This document shows positions 28,337 through 36,752 of a stretch of DNA of 64,000 nucleotides, piece after piece. Below the pieces are notes generated by a model. The model ran no database searches, had not been told where the DNA came from, and saw only the letters and a list, made by a program, of their open reading frames with translations. A program made the translations under genes and the position numbers. Origin of the DNA: Putridiphycobacter sp045107045 (GTDB taxonomy: Bacteria; Bacteroidota; Bacteroidia; Flavobacteriales_D; Crocinitomicaceae); the NCBI GenBank assembly GCA_045107045.1, contig JBGCFR010000002.1, positions 1 to 64,000 on the forward strand, written 5' to 3'. Within the stretch, counting starts at the first letter, position 1. The number at the start of each line of letters is the position of its first letter.

Positions 28337-30592
28337 ATTGGCTTTTAGTCTGAAGTTATTATACACCAAATAAGCCTCTCCCTTTATCTTTTGTTCTTTA
28401 AATAGTGGTGTGTCGTTTTGTTTTCTAATTAACAACTCATCTAGAATAAACCATTTCTTATTTTTATTACCAGATAAAAGAATTTTAGTAGACACCACAG
28501 AATCACTGACAGAAAAAGGGATCTCAACCATTAGCCAATCACCAACAATATGGTTTGATTCCCTCATACTATTTTGTTCAACCCATTGGCCATGGCTATC
28601 TTTAAACGTTTGCTCAATAACAGCCAATTGATCGGCTCTATCAATTCTAAAATTGTACCAAAAACTACAGATATAATCTCCTGTTTTCAGCTTTATATTT
28701 TCCTTAATAATATGGAAACCATTTTTTTGAGCAGCAAACGCCCCCTTTCCAGCAAATGTGTTCTTTTCACTTATCGAATCGAATGAATCATATACATACT
28801 CCACTTGTGCAGTGTCAGCATACCAACCATCATCTAACTTAATGTCCGCTTTACCAAATTTGGCTTTAACCTCTTTAAAATAATAAGAGTCATTCCATTT
28901 TTCAAATGAAAAATCATAAACGGTAAACTCATCATTCTTATAAATAGACTCTGAGCTATAAACCATCCTCATCTCATCCTTATTTAATACTCCTTTGTTT
29001 TTTACCAACATCACTTTGACATCACTAGGCAATAAATGGTGAAATGTTTTTTCTACAAATTCCGGTGAAAATAAATTATGGAACGCTATAGCTTCAGTCA
29101 CTGAGGTTCGTGATGAAACTGTGTTCAACAGTGGCAAATTTGTGTGATAGCTCAATAAAAAAGAGTTGTAACTTGACTTCTCGGAACCCAATAAAAAGAT
29201 ATTCTCGCTTGATAGATGGGAAAATGGTAGAAATAAAATGGCATCATAATCTTGTGTTTTCGTCCAATTCACCAAACTGTCCAGTTCAGCACTTAAATGT
29301 TGTTTTTGAAAAGGATTTTCTTGTCTGGATATAGCTTTAGACACACCAATATGTAAAGGATAAAACTCTAAAACTGAAAAAGCACACCCCAAATAGAAAA
29401 AGACCTTAAAATATAGATGTTTGGTGCTTTGAAGCATTATTCTGTATAAAACGACAATTGAAATTATACTTGCTATATAAAAATACACCCATACAAATCT
29501 ACCTAATACCCTAAACTGCTGCAAGGAACCCAATACGTCAACAATCCACCTTAAAAAACTATATTTCAAAGGAAAACAAAATGAGAAAAGTAATACCAAA
29601 TGCCCAACTAAATACATTTTTCCAGCAGGCGTTTTGATAAGGGATTTAAGATTAATTTCTTTTCTGTTTTTAAAATAATAGCCAATTAAAAATAACATAA
29701 TTGAAATGACAAAAAGGCCAAGATAGCTCCAAGACTCCCACATAGACATACGCCAATTCAAGAGGTGTTTAATTTTGTTCATTGGGCCATGATGAGGGAC
29801 TAATAATGAATTCCATTTAGCATACATTGCAAAAAAGCCGGTTGGACTTCCCATTCTATCTACATGGGTATCAGTTAAAAGAATAATACCTCTGAACAAG
29901 CCAATAGCACTTAAAATGGAGAGTACCATTTTAAAGGTTATTTTTTTCCAATTTTGACGATCAAAAAACCAAAATACCATGGCGTAGAACAAGCCAAAAA
30001 CAGCCAAAATGAGTCCCAAATATGGATGTGTGAAAAAGAATATAAATAGAGTTATAAATATCAGCAGAGGCCAAATAAAACTTTTCGAATAACTTGTTTT
30101 CAATATCAAATACCACATTAATGGAATCGCAAAACTATATGATAACGATAAATGTCCTGTTAGTCGAAAAACTTGTGGTGCTAAAAAACAAATGCTTATG
30201 GCAGCAAAAAAAGACCAAACTCCTGATACTTTATAGTGCTTAAATATTTTATAAATCAATATTGCCGCCAAAGGAAAAGATAATAACATTAGCCCATTCA
30301 GAATACCAACTCCTTGATTTACGAGACCTAATTTTAAAATAATATAGGACAAAAGTGGATGCGCATCAGTATATACAATATGCTCATAAAAAGGATAATT
30401 CATCCCCTTAAACTCCCAAAAGTTCACTCCATTCTTGGCTTGAAACATATAGGTGTAATAGTTTTTAATACCATCGCCATCTGGTGCAAAAACATAACCA
30501 TTTAGATTTAATAAAACTTTATGGTAAAATAAAAATAATATGGCTGAAGTAGCAATGAAAACCGAGTAAGCACTATTTAATAGTTTATTCAT
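28322..30592 (-). CDS. Large polytopic membrane protein, GT-C glycosyltransferase-like
   Basis: The 756-residue product has about 11-12 hydrophobic segments in the first 420 residues. The first extracytoplasmic loop has FAPDGDGIKNYYTYM and YPFYEHIVYTDAHPLLS, whose acidic residues are the usual catalytic position in GT-C enzymes (polyprenyl-phosphate-sugar users). A roughly 330-residue soluble C-terminal domain follows, probably periplasmic. It belongs to the GT-C/DUF6311-like group, with acceptor unknown. Its ATG overlaps the upstream GT-C stop as TAATG, so it is translationally coupled. Confidence 0.75.
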   Translation of the reverse strand: MNKLLNSAYSVFIATSAILFLFYHKVLLNLNGYVFAPDGDGIKNYYTYMFQAKNGVNFWEFKGMNYPFYEHIVYTDAHPLLSYIILKLGLVNQGVGILNGLMLLSFPLAAILIYKIFKHYKVSGVWSFFAAISICFLAPQVFRLTGHLSLSYSFAIPLMWYLILKTSYSKSFIWPLLIFITLFIFFFTHPYLGLILAVFGLFYAMVFWFFDRQNWKKITFKMVLSILSAIGLFRGIILLTDTHVDRMGSPTGFFAMYAKWNSLLVPHHGPMNKIKHLLNWRMSMWESWSYLGLFVISIMLFLIGYYFKNRKEINLKSLIKTPAGKMYLVGHLVLLFSFCFPLKYSFLRWIVDVLGSLQQFRVLGRFVWVYFYIASIISIVVLYRIMLQSTKHLYFKVFFYLGCAFSVLEFYPLHIGVSKAISRQENPFQKQHLSAELDSLVNWTKTQDYDAILFLPFSHLSSENIFLLGSEKSSYNSFLLSYHTNLPLLNTVSSRTSVTEAIAFHNLFSPEFVEKTFHHLLPSDVKVMLVKNKGVLNKDEMRMVYSSESIYKNDEFTVYDFSFEKWNDSYYFKEVKAKFGKADIKLDDGWYADTAQVEYVYDSFDSISEKNTFAGKGAFAAQKNGFHIIKENIKLKTGDYICSFWYNFRIDRADQLAVIEQTFKDSHGQWVEQNSMRESNHIVGDWLMVEIPFSVSDSVVSTKILLSGNKNKKWFILDELLIRKQNDTPLFKEQKIKGEAYLVYNNFRLKANSFSK

Positions 30593-32109
30593 TACTTGAA
30601 AAGTTTATAAATAAAAATTTGATTCGTGTCGGCCACATACTGCAAGGTAACATTTTCAAATGCAAGAGAGTCTTTTTTTTGTGGAAGTGCTTTATTGATA
30701 ATTGCATATTTTGCTCCCATATTCATTAATTTTTCAGCCGTAAACGCTTTATAATAGGTCTGAAAACCAGACCAACCCTTCCTATTCATCAACATTAAAG
30801 CATAAGTTGGTGATTTATCAGAAAAAGCGAATATGAAGTCATCAACTCCTACTCCGTGCCTGTTCAAAAAGGAATCTAACCCCAGGTATGGTGTAAAATT
30901 TTCTACAGCATTAATCCTTGGAACTCTTAATCTTCTATTCCGCTCATGCCAGGAGTTAGTAGACCCTAAATAAACCCCGAGTAATAGCAGTGTTCCTAAA
31001 CTATAGCTCACCCATTTATTAAATTTTAGTCTTACTGTATTCGCAAAGTATAATAAAGTTAATGGCACTAAAAATAATAGTGGAAATATATAGTAGTCGT
31101 GTTGACGGAGCATTCCAAATAACAGGGTAAAGAAAGTTACTGACCCCAATAAGCTAAAAATAAAAAAAATCCGATTCGTCCAATTTTTTCGTTCTGATAA
31201 TAGTATTGTGATTATTGCAATAACTATTATTACCCAATAATAGCCCTCATGAAAATAGGTGCTCAACCATTTGGTTTCAATTTTGCTCCAAATACTTTCA
31301 CGATTCTCTAGTGTCTCATTCCAAATTGGTTTCAATTTAGCTAAAAAATAATGACTTTTTACAGACTGATTATACCAACCCACATACAAAAACCAGAGTG
31401 CCACCATTCCAAATGGAATCAACCAAATGACTATTTGTTTTAGCTTCTGCTTTTGTAACAGAATATATATAAAATAGGTAATTAAAAAAGCAATATATGG
31501 CACCAAGAAAAAAGGTTTCATCATGCCTGATAATGAAAAAAACAAAAGCGCAAAAACTAAGCTCTCGTTGCGTTTTCTTCTGAAATATGAACTCAAAAAA
31601 TAGAACCCTATAAAACCGAAATGCAGCGCTATTGGGTCCGGCAAAAACTCAATACAATAAATTACATAAGTCGGAGACAAGAACAGCGCTAAGGGAACAA
31701 TCAAACTTAATAAATAGTTTTTTGTGTAATCTAGAGCTATTTTAAACAGGGCAAATTGTCCAAAAAACATAACCACTAGCCAGTTTATTTTTAAGATAAT
31801 ATCATGATTACCAAAAATGGTTTTTTGTATAGCAACCAAGTAATAAAATAGAGGAAACTCAGCGACTGCCTTCCCTCCAGAGTTCATTTGATTGTAATAA
31901 ATACCATGATCAAAAAAATTAAGTCCATTAAAATAGTAGTTCATTATCTGCGCATACGTATCCGTTTTACGCCAGTAATGATAACCAGGAATCATATCGT
32001 TTAGACCTCTGTTTAAGTGTAAGTTTACTATACATAACCAAAATACTACAGCAAAAAGTAGCCACTCAATCCATCTATTCTTATTAATATATTGACTTAT
32101 TTTATCCAT
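30592..32109 (-). CDS. GT-C/ArnT-like membrane glycosyltransferase
   Basis: The start is set at ATG 32109, which overlaps the end of the LD-carboxypeptidase gene by 8 nt. An in-frame GTG at 32124 would add five residues. The product has about 10-12 transmembrane helices and a first periplasmic loop with RGLNDMIPGYHYWRKTDTYAQ and FFDHGIYY, typical of the PMT/ArnT (GT39/GT83-like) class. A short C-terminal periplasmic domain follows. Likely transfers a sugar from a polyprenyl-phosphate donor outside the inner membrane. Middle gene of the operon. Confidence 0.8.
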   Translation of the reverse strand: MDKISQYINKNRWIEWLLFAVVFWLCIVNLHLNRGLNDMIPGYHYWRKTDTYAQIMNYYFNGLNFFDHGIYYNQMNSGGKAVAEFPLFYYLVAIQKTIFGNHDIILKINWLVVMFFGQFALFKIALDYTKNYLLSLIVPLALFLSPTYVIYCIEFLPDPIALHFGFIGFYFLSSYFRRKRNESLVFALLFFSLSGMMKPFFLVPYIAFLITYFIYILLQKQKLKQIVIWLIPFGMVALWFLYVGWYNQSVKSHYFLAKLKPIWNETLENRESIWSKIETKWLSTYFHEGYYWVIIVIAIITILLSERKNWTNRIFFIFSLLGSVTFFTLLFGMLRQHDYYIFPLLFLVPLTLLYFANTVRLKFNKWVSYSLGTLLLLGVYLGSTNSWHERNRRLRVPRINAVENFTPYLGLDSFLNRHGVGVDDFIFAFSDKSPTYALMLMNRKGWSGFQTYYKAFTAEKLMNMGAKYAIINKALPQKKDSLAFENVTLQYVADTNQIFIYKLFK

Positions 32110-33124
32110 TAAAAACGGTGGCACTCTCTAATAATTCAAATTGAAATGTATCAGCATTAATAAAAGCTTTTGCGCCTACTGGTAAATTAAACTTATTTTT
32201 TACATGCCCAAAGCTAGCACCCATATAAGCTGGAGTTCTTGTATCTTTAAAATACTGATGAATAACCTCAACTAGACTAAAAGACTCTTCAGGAAACTCT
32301 GGATTACATTTTCTAAAAGCACCCAAAACTATCCCTGATACTTTTTCAAACACTTGATTCGATTTCATTTGCCATAACATTCTATCAATACGATAGGGTT
32401 CTTCTCCAATTTCTTCCAAACATAATATTTTTCCGGTCCAATCAGGTTCATAAGCTGTGCCTATTAAACTGCAGAGTACTGTTAAATTTCCAGCAATAAT
32501 TTCGCCCTCTGCTTTACCGGGTGTTAAGGTTTTTAAATTAACTTCTTCAACTGTCGCATTAATGAATTCGGTGCGTTTTCCTTCAACAATTGTACTATAA
32601 ACATGTTGTGTTGAAAAATCATTCCAACTTGAATAACCAACGGGTCCATGAAAAGTAATTAAACCCGTTTTTTCAGTTATCGCGATTAATAAAGATGTAA
32701 TATCACTAAAGCCCATTATAATTTTTGGATTTCGTCTAATCATATCATAATCCAAAAGAGACAGAATTCTACCACAACCCCAGCCTCCACGCATGGTGAA
32801 AATAGCTTGGATATTTTTATCTTCAAAATACTGATTTAACTCAGCAGCTCTCATTTCGTCGGGTCCAGCTAAATAGCCATTTTTTGCGGATAGGGTTTTG
32901 CCTAAAACAACTTTGAATCCAAATTTTTTAAGCATTTCAGTCATTTTACTAATATGCTTTGGACTAAATACAGCACCCGCAGGTGCAGTAAGGGCGATAG
33001 TATCGCCCATTTTGAGAGCTCTTGGTACTATTTTTTTTAAATCTGTAGGTAAAGACATAGGTGACAAGCCTGCTAAACCTGCTGTTAAAATACCTGAATT
33101 TACTATAAACTGCCGTCTTTTCAT
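32102..33124 (-). CDS. LD-carboxypeptidase (S66 family)
   Basis: The 340-residue product matches MccF/LdcA-type S66 peptidases: TAPAGAV, the nucleophile-elbow region IFTMRGGWGCGRIL, GFSDITSLL and LEEIGEEPYRIDRML, with a C-terminal GHVKNKFNLPVGA. LdcA trims the D-Ala of tetrapeptide stems during peptidoglycan recycling. The N-terminus MKRRQFIVNSGILTAGLAGLS looks like a Tat or Sec leader with an RR pair, so this member is probably exported, unlike the cytosolic E. coli enzyme. First gene of the operon with the two GT-C genes. Confidence 0.88.
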   Translation of the reverse strand: MKRRQFIVNSGILTAGLAGLSPMSLPTDLKKIVPRALKMGDTIALTAPAGAVFSPKHISKMTEMLKKFGFKVVLGKTLSAKNGYLAGPDEMRAAELNQYFEDKNIQAIFTMRGGWGCGRILSLLDYDMIRRNPKIIMGFSDITSLLIAITEKTGLITFHGPVGYSSWNDFSTQHVYSTIVEGKRTEFINATVEEVNLKTLTPGKAEGEIIAGNLTVLCSLIGTAYEPDWTGKILCLEEIGEEPYRIDRMLWQMKSNQVFEKVSGIVLGAFRKCNPEFPEESFSLVEVIHQYFKDTRTPAYMGASFGHVKNKFNLPVGAKAFINADTFQFELLESATVFNG

Positions 33125-33242
33125 AAAACTTAATAACGGCTAAATTTACAATTAATTTGAAAAAGGGGCGCCTTTGGTTTATTCTGTTCAAAAACAGTTA
33201 ACGACCAATTAAAATATTAAATTGAACTATTTTTAATCAATC

Positions 33243-33277
33243 GGTTTCAAGTTTAAAAATTATTTAAACCGGAAACC
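33243..33277. repeat. Inverted repeat between ldcA and the Cys leader
   Basis: GGTTTC (33243-33248) pairs with GAAACC (33272-33277), and GTTTAAA (33251-33257) with TTTAAAC (33263-33269), separated only by 2-nt bulges and a 5-nt centre. It lies between two divergent transcription units, 118 nt from ldcA and 48 nt from the leader ATG. It may be an operator or an RNA fold. No T-run follows. Confidence 0.65.
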
Positions 33278-33325
33278 AACCTTTTCTATACTTAACTCGT
33301 CTCTTCTTAAACCAAACAAAAAATT

Positions 33326-33400
33326 ATGAAGTTAATTAAAGTCTATAGAACAAAACCTTGCGTAGCTGTCTGCTGCTGTCGCGACCAATTTCTATGGTAA
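33326..33400 (+). CDS. Cys-rich 24-residue leader peptide (candidate)
   Basis: A short ORF starting MKLIKVYRTKPCVAVCCCRD and ending QFLW has four Cys codons in 24, three of them consecutive (TGC TGC TGT at 33371-33379). It has an A-rich stretch before the ATG, as Bacteroidota genes do. A terminator hairpin begins 32 nt after its stop, and the MFS gene starts 24 nt after that. This is the layout of a translational attenuator sensing charged tRNA-Cys or cysteine supply. The coding role is inferred from composition and position, not from homology. Confidence 0.6.
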   Translation: MKLIKVYRTKPCVAVCCCRDQFLW

Positions 33401-33432
33401 CTTTGATTCACTTCAAGACCACTATAATTACT

Positions 33433-33463
33433 AGTCCGACAAAAATTTGTCGGACTTTTTTTT
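33433..33463 (+). terminator. Terminator hairpin between the Cys leader and the MFS gene (candidate attenuator)
   Basis: AGTCCGACAAA (33433-33443) is complementary to TTTGTCGGACT (33446-33456) and is followed by a run of T to 33463. A weaker alternative pairing of 33417-33424 with 33429-33436 (six pairs, two mismatches) would occupy the 5' arm of the hairpin, as an antiterminator would. Confidence 0.85.
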
Positions 33464-33487
33464 GTCCAAAATTTTAATATTACCTAA

Positions 33488-34681
33488 ATGAAAACTCTTT
33501 TTAATTCTTACATCAATGCCTTTAAAGGTTTATCAACCTCAGTTTGGTGGTTGTCGCTAATTACACTCATCAATCGCGCCGGTACCATGGTGGTGCCCTT
33601 TATGTCTCTATATCTCACTGAAGACCTCAGCTTTAGTTTTACTGAAGTTGGTTGGATTATGTCTGCTTTTGGCGCTGGATCAGTTATTGGTTCGTGGCTT
33701 GGTGGACAATTAACTGATAAAATTGGCTACTATAAAGTAATGGTATTTAGCTTGTTATTATCAGGACTGCTATTTATTGGACTACAATTTTTACATACTT
33801 TTACAAGTCTTTGCTTTGGTGTCTTTTTACTGATGATTGTTGCAGATACTTTTCGGCCCGCTATGTTTGTGGCTTTATCCGCGTATAGTAAACCTGAAAA
33901 TCGCACCCGTTCACTAACGCTTATTCGTTTAGCAATTAACTTAGGTTTTTCTGCCGGACCTGCAGTTGGAGGATTCATCATTTTAACAATGGGTTATGGC
34001 GGCCTATTTTGGTTAGATGGCATTACTTGTTTTATAGCTGGTATTCTTTTAATAAAAGTATTAAGCCCTAAAAAAGCAAATGCCAGTCCTTCTGAAATGG
34101 CTAATAATCCTCAATCTGCTTATAAAGATGGGGTTTTTTGGATATTTGTAATCAGTATGTTTCTATTTGGATTCATCTTTTTGCAATACTTTTCATCCGT
34201 TCCTCTTTTTTACAAAGATGGTTTTAACCTAACTGAATTTGAAATTGGTTTACTTCTTGGTGCTAATGGTTTTCTTATTTTTATATTAGAAATGCCATTG
34301 ATTAAGTGGTTAGAAAGTAAAGAATATCGAAAGGAGTTTCTCATATTTCTTGGTGCTTTTTTAACTATGCTAAGCTTCTTAGTGATGAATTTGAGCGGTT
34401 GGATAGGTGTTATTTTTATTGGAATGGTTTTAATGACTATTGGAGAGATGGTGGCCTTCCCTTTTTCTAATGCTTTTGCAATGGAACGAGCCAAAAAAGG
34501 AAATCAGGGTCAGTACATGGCTTTTTATAGTATTGGCTTCTCTTTTTCGCACATTTTTGGTCACAATGGGGGTTTGCAATTAATCGATAAATACGGATAT
34601 TTTACTACATGGAATGTGATGATTATCATTGGATTGGTAAATATGCTTTTGCTTTACTTTTTGATGAGAAAAAGGTCTTGA
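33488..34681 (+). CDS. MFS transporter, 12-helix
   Basis: The 397-residue product has 12 hydrophobic segments and the MFS signature GGQLTDKIGYYKVM between helices 2 and 3, with NRTRSLTLIRLAINLGFSAGPAVGG (motif C/antiporter-like) in helix 5. It resembles drug-efflux MFS proteins (MdtH/YfmO type). Substrate unknown. The Cys-rich leader and terminator directly upstream suggest expression responsive to cysteine, so thiol or sulfur-amino-acid export or import is a possible role, by inference only. Confidence 0.85.
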   Translation: MKTLFNSYINAFKGLSTSVWWLSLITLINRAGTMVVPFMSLYLTEDLSFSFTEVGWIMSAFGAGSVIGSWLGGQLTDKIGYYKVMVFSLLLSGLLFIGLQFLHTFTSLCFGVFLLMIVADTFRPAMFVALSAYSKPENRTRSLTLIRLAINLGFSAGPAVGGFIILTMGYGGLFWLDGITCFIAGILLIKVLSPKKANASPSEMANNPQSAYKDGVFWIFVISMFLFGFIFLQYFSSVPLFYKDGFNLTEFEIGLLLGANGFLIFILEMPLIKWLESKEYRKEFLIFLGAFLTMLSFLVMNLSGWIGVIFIGMVLMTIGEMVAFPFSNAFAMERAKKGNQGQYMAFYSIGFSFSHIFGHNGGLQLIDKYGYFTTWNVMIIIGLVNMLLLYFLMRKRS

Positions 34682-34754
34682 CATTGATTACCATATAATA
34701 TAGTTAAGCTCCATAAAATAGAATACTGTAATCTTTTAATTCTCATATGGCGAG

Positions 34755-34928
34755 TTACAAAATTAGAAAATAGATTTTTGCAACCGATTTAAATTTTAAT
34801 ATGGCTTCGTTTAGAAATTTAAGGGCAGCCTGTTTATTAACAATTGATAAAGGTAATGTTGAGACATTCCCATAAGTGGCAGGGAGATTAATATTGCGCA
34901 AATTACTTTTTTCATAATCGATAAGCAT
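34755..34928 (-). CDS. Candidate small ORF in an otherwise empty gap
   Basis: In the 303-nt space between the MFS and cupredoxin genes, one 57-codon reverse ORF (MLIDYEKSNLRNINLPATYG, later IVNKQAALKFLNEAILKFKS) has a protein-like composition. A second ATG at 34915 in another frame opens a 34-codon ORF with a signal-peptide-like start (MKKVICAILISLPLMGMSQ). The two overlap, so this may be a frameshifted remnant of one secreted protein, or chance. I recognise no family. No promoter was found, though read-through from the cupredoxin gene is possible. Confidence 0.3.
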   Translation of the reverse strand: MLIDYEKSNLRNINLPATYGNVSTLPLSIVNKQAALKFLNEAILKFKSVAKIYFLIL

Positions 34929-34984
34929 TGAATAAAGCTAGGCATTTTCTTGGTTTTCTAATAAAATTATAAAAAACAAATGTT

Positions 34985-35569
34985 CTATTCAACAATCAAT
35001 TTTTGGCCAATCTCATCTAGCATTACAAAGTAGACTCCTTTTGTTAAGTATGAAATGTCAATTACTTCCATTTTTCCAATATTATTTTTTTCAAAAACAA
35101 CTCTTCCAGCACTGTCAAATATTTTAATATTTGATGTATTTTGAATTGTTAATGTGCTAGAGGCGGGGTTGGGATAAAAGAATTGCATCAGACTAGAAAT
35201 TTCATTATTGAACCCTAAAGTGGAGGGCTCAACAATTATTATGCTTTTCATTCCCATTCCTGCATGGGGTACACAAATATTGTAATATGTTCCAACGCTA
35301 TTTATTGTAAACTTATTCGAAGTTGATGGTGCACCAACCCCCACATAAAAACCGCCATTATAATTAGCGTTATTATTCACCCAGTCTATAGAATCAACCT
35401 CTGTTATGCTGTGATACCCATTATTAATCAGCTCAACGGTATCACCCGCTTCAATATACAAAGTGTCAGGTGTATAACCAAAATCATTAGCGGTTAAAGA
35501 ATAAATGTTTTGGGCACTACTTAAAATTGAAATAAGTAGAAACGAATATAACAGAATAAATTTTTTCAT
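34985..35569 (-). CDS. Secreted cupredoxin (plastocyanin/azurin-like) with T9SS sorting domain
   Basis: After a signal peptide (to about residue 19, SSAQ) comes a single cupredoxin domain: NDFGYTPDTLYIEAGDTV and the copper ligands His in NNGYHSITE and Cys-His-Met in YYNICVPHAGMGM, a type 1 copper site. The C-terminus is a T9SS type A domain (FFYPNPASSTLTIQN, KIFDSAGRVVF, LTKGVYFVML, ending KLIVE). It is thus probably a surface or secreted blue-copper electron carrier of 194 residues. Single gene. Confidence 0.9.
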   Translation of the reverse strand: MKKFILLYSFLLISILSSAQNIYSLTANDFGYTPDTLYIEAGDTVELINNGYHSITEVDSIDWVNNNANYNGGFYVGVGAPSTSNKFTINSVGTYYNICVPHAGMGMKSIIIVEPSTLGFNNEISSLMQFFYPNPASSTLTIQNTSNIKIFDSAGRVVFEKNNIGKMEVIDISYLTKGVYFVMLDEIGQKLIVE

Positions 35570-35662
35570 GGCTTAATCTCTAGGCATTAATAAAATCAAA
35601 AATAGACAATTTTAATCGAATAAAACCTAACTCTAATTTCAGATGTAATACTCTACATACAT

Positions 35663-36004
35663 TTAGATTTCCTCTAAAATCGATTTTCCAGCTGATCTAT
35701 CTCCGCTAGTCCAAATCCAATCCTCAAAAAGTCTAATTTTTCCGTTAGGTAAAAATTCAGGTTTAGAATGACAGATTCCAGTCATTAACTCTCCTTTTGT
35801 ATTCACTTGATGGTATCTCATTTCTATATTTCCACTATCGTCTACTAACCCAATTAAATGCCCTCTTGCTATTTTTCCCCCCTTATATTCGGATGTCAAA
35901 ATATTCCCTTCCTGTTTGTAAATAAATATCGTTTCCACTGTGGTTTCGCCGTTTTCACTATTTTGAACTGGTTTAAATTTTTTATTGTTAAAATCAATTT
36001 TCAT
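35663..36004 (-). CDS. Small conserved protein of unknown function
   Basis: The 113-residue product (MKIDFNNKKFKPVQNSENGE, KQEGNILTSEYKGGKIARGH, DDSGNIEMRYHQ, GKIRLFEDWIWTSGD) looks like a small beta-barrel with repeated strand-turn units of about 20 residues, lipocalin/START-like in pattern. Homologues are often labelled N-acetylglutamate synthase in databases, but no acetyl-CoA-binding or kinase-like motif is visible and that name is not supported. Downstream of the PNPOx-like gene on the same strand (50-nt gap), so possibly the third gene of the DUF1272 unit. Confidence 0.65.
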   Translation of the reverse strand: MKIDFNNKKFKPVQNSENGETTVETIFIYKQEGNILTSEYKGGKIARGHLIGLVDDSGNIEMRYHQVNTKGELMTGICHSKPEFLPNGKIRLFEDWIWTSGDRSAGKSILEEI

Positions 36005-36054
36005 GTCATTTAAATGTTAATGAAGCAGTATTTGCACAATTTAGTGAATAGTAA

Positions 36055-36714
36055 TTACATATTTTGTTGATAATAATCTAAAACATGTTTTGGGACTTCC
36101 ATTTTTTGTGGTAAACCCTCATCAGCAATTGGGTACCCTGCTATTTGCTTTAGAGGCACTAAACCTGCCCACACTTCTAAATGATAATCTTCAGGTTCGT
36201 CACCAACACCTACGTCTCTAATTTTTGCAGAAGCAGTTTCAATGGTCATTTCAACTACTAAAGTCCTATCTAATTCTTTCTGATGCATTGGCCTGATGCC
36301 ATTCCAACGTCCTTTCATCATATGTTCCATAAAACATTTTAGAGCGGCCTCTTTTTTAGTGTTATTTTTTATTTTCTTAACCGAACCAAACAAAGTAACT
36401 GAACGATAATTAACGGAATGATGTAAACCGGAACGTGCTAAAACAAGAGCATCTAAATGCATAACTGTCATACTTACCTCTTTGGCTTCTATTAAAGTAA
36501 GCAGCATTCTATTTGCCTGTGAACCATGTAAATAAATTTTATTTTCTTTTCTTCCGTATGCCATCGGTAAAGTAATAGCTCTACCTTGATACACATAGCT
36601 TATATACCCAATAAAACCAGTGTCCAAAATGGTGTTAATTTTGTCAACATCATAGGTCGCTCTATTTTGACCTCGCTTTATTCTGTTTAATTTCGATTTA
36701 GAATAGTCTTGCAT
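36055..36714 (-). CDS. Pyridoxamine 5'-phosphate oxidase-like flavoprotein (NimA-type)
   Basis: The 219-residue product belongs to the FMN-binding split-barrel superfamily: TGFIGYISYVYQGRAITLP (strand 1-2), HGSQANRMLLTL, VSMTVMHLDALVLARSG and YRSVTLFGSVKKI. These proteins bind FMN or a related cofactor, and some are nitroimidazole reductases (NimA). It lacks the full PdxH length and C-terminal motif. Its location opposite a MocR/PdxR regulator suggests vitamin B6 or flavin-linked metabolism, by context. Confidence 0.85.
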   Translation of the reverse strand: MQDYSKSKLNRIKRGQNRATYDVDKINTILDTGFIGYISYVYQGRAITLPMAYGRKENKIYLHGSQANRMLLTLIEAKEVSMTVMHLDALVLARSGLHHSVNYRSVTLFGSVKKIKNNTKKEAALKCFMEHMMKGRWNGIRPMHQKELDRTLVVEMTIETASAKIRDVGVGDEPEDYHLEVWAGLVPLKQIAGYPIADEGLPQKMEVPKHVLDYYQQNM

Positions 36715-36752
36715 ATTTATAGTTTTAAGAAAATAGAATACAGCTACTTGCC

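Noticed and set aside
35663..36004. N-acetylglutamate synthase
   Set aside because: The name circulates for this small family, but the protein is too short and has no GNAT or kinase-like motif.
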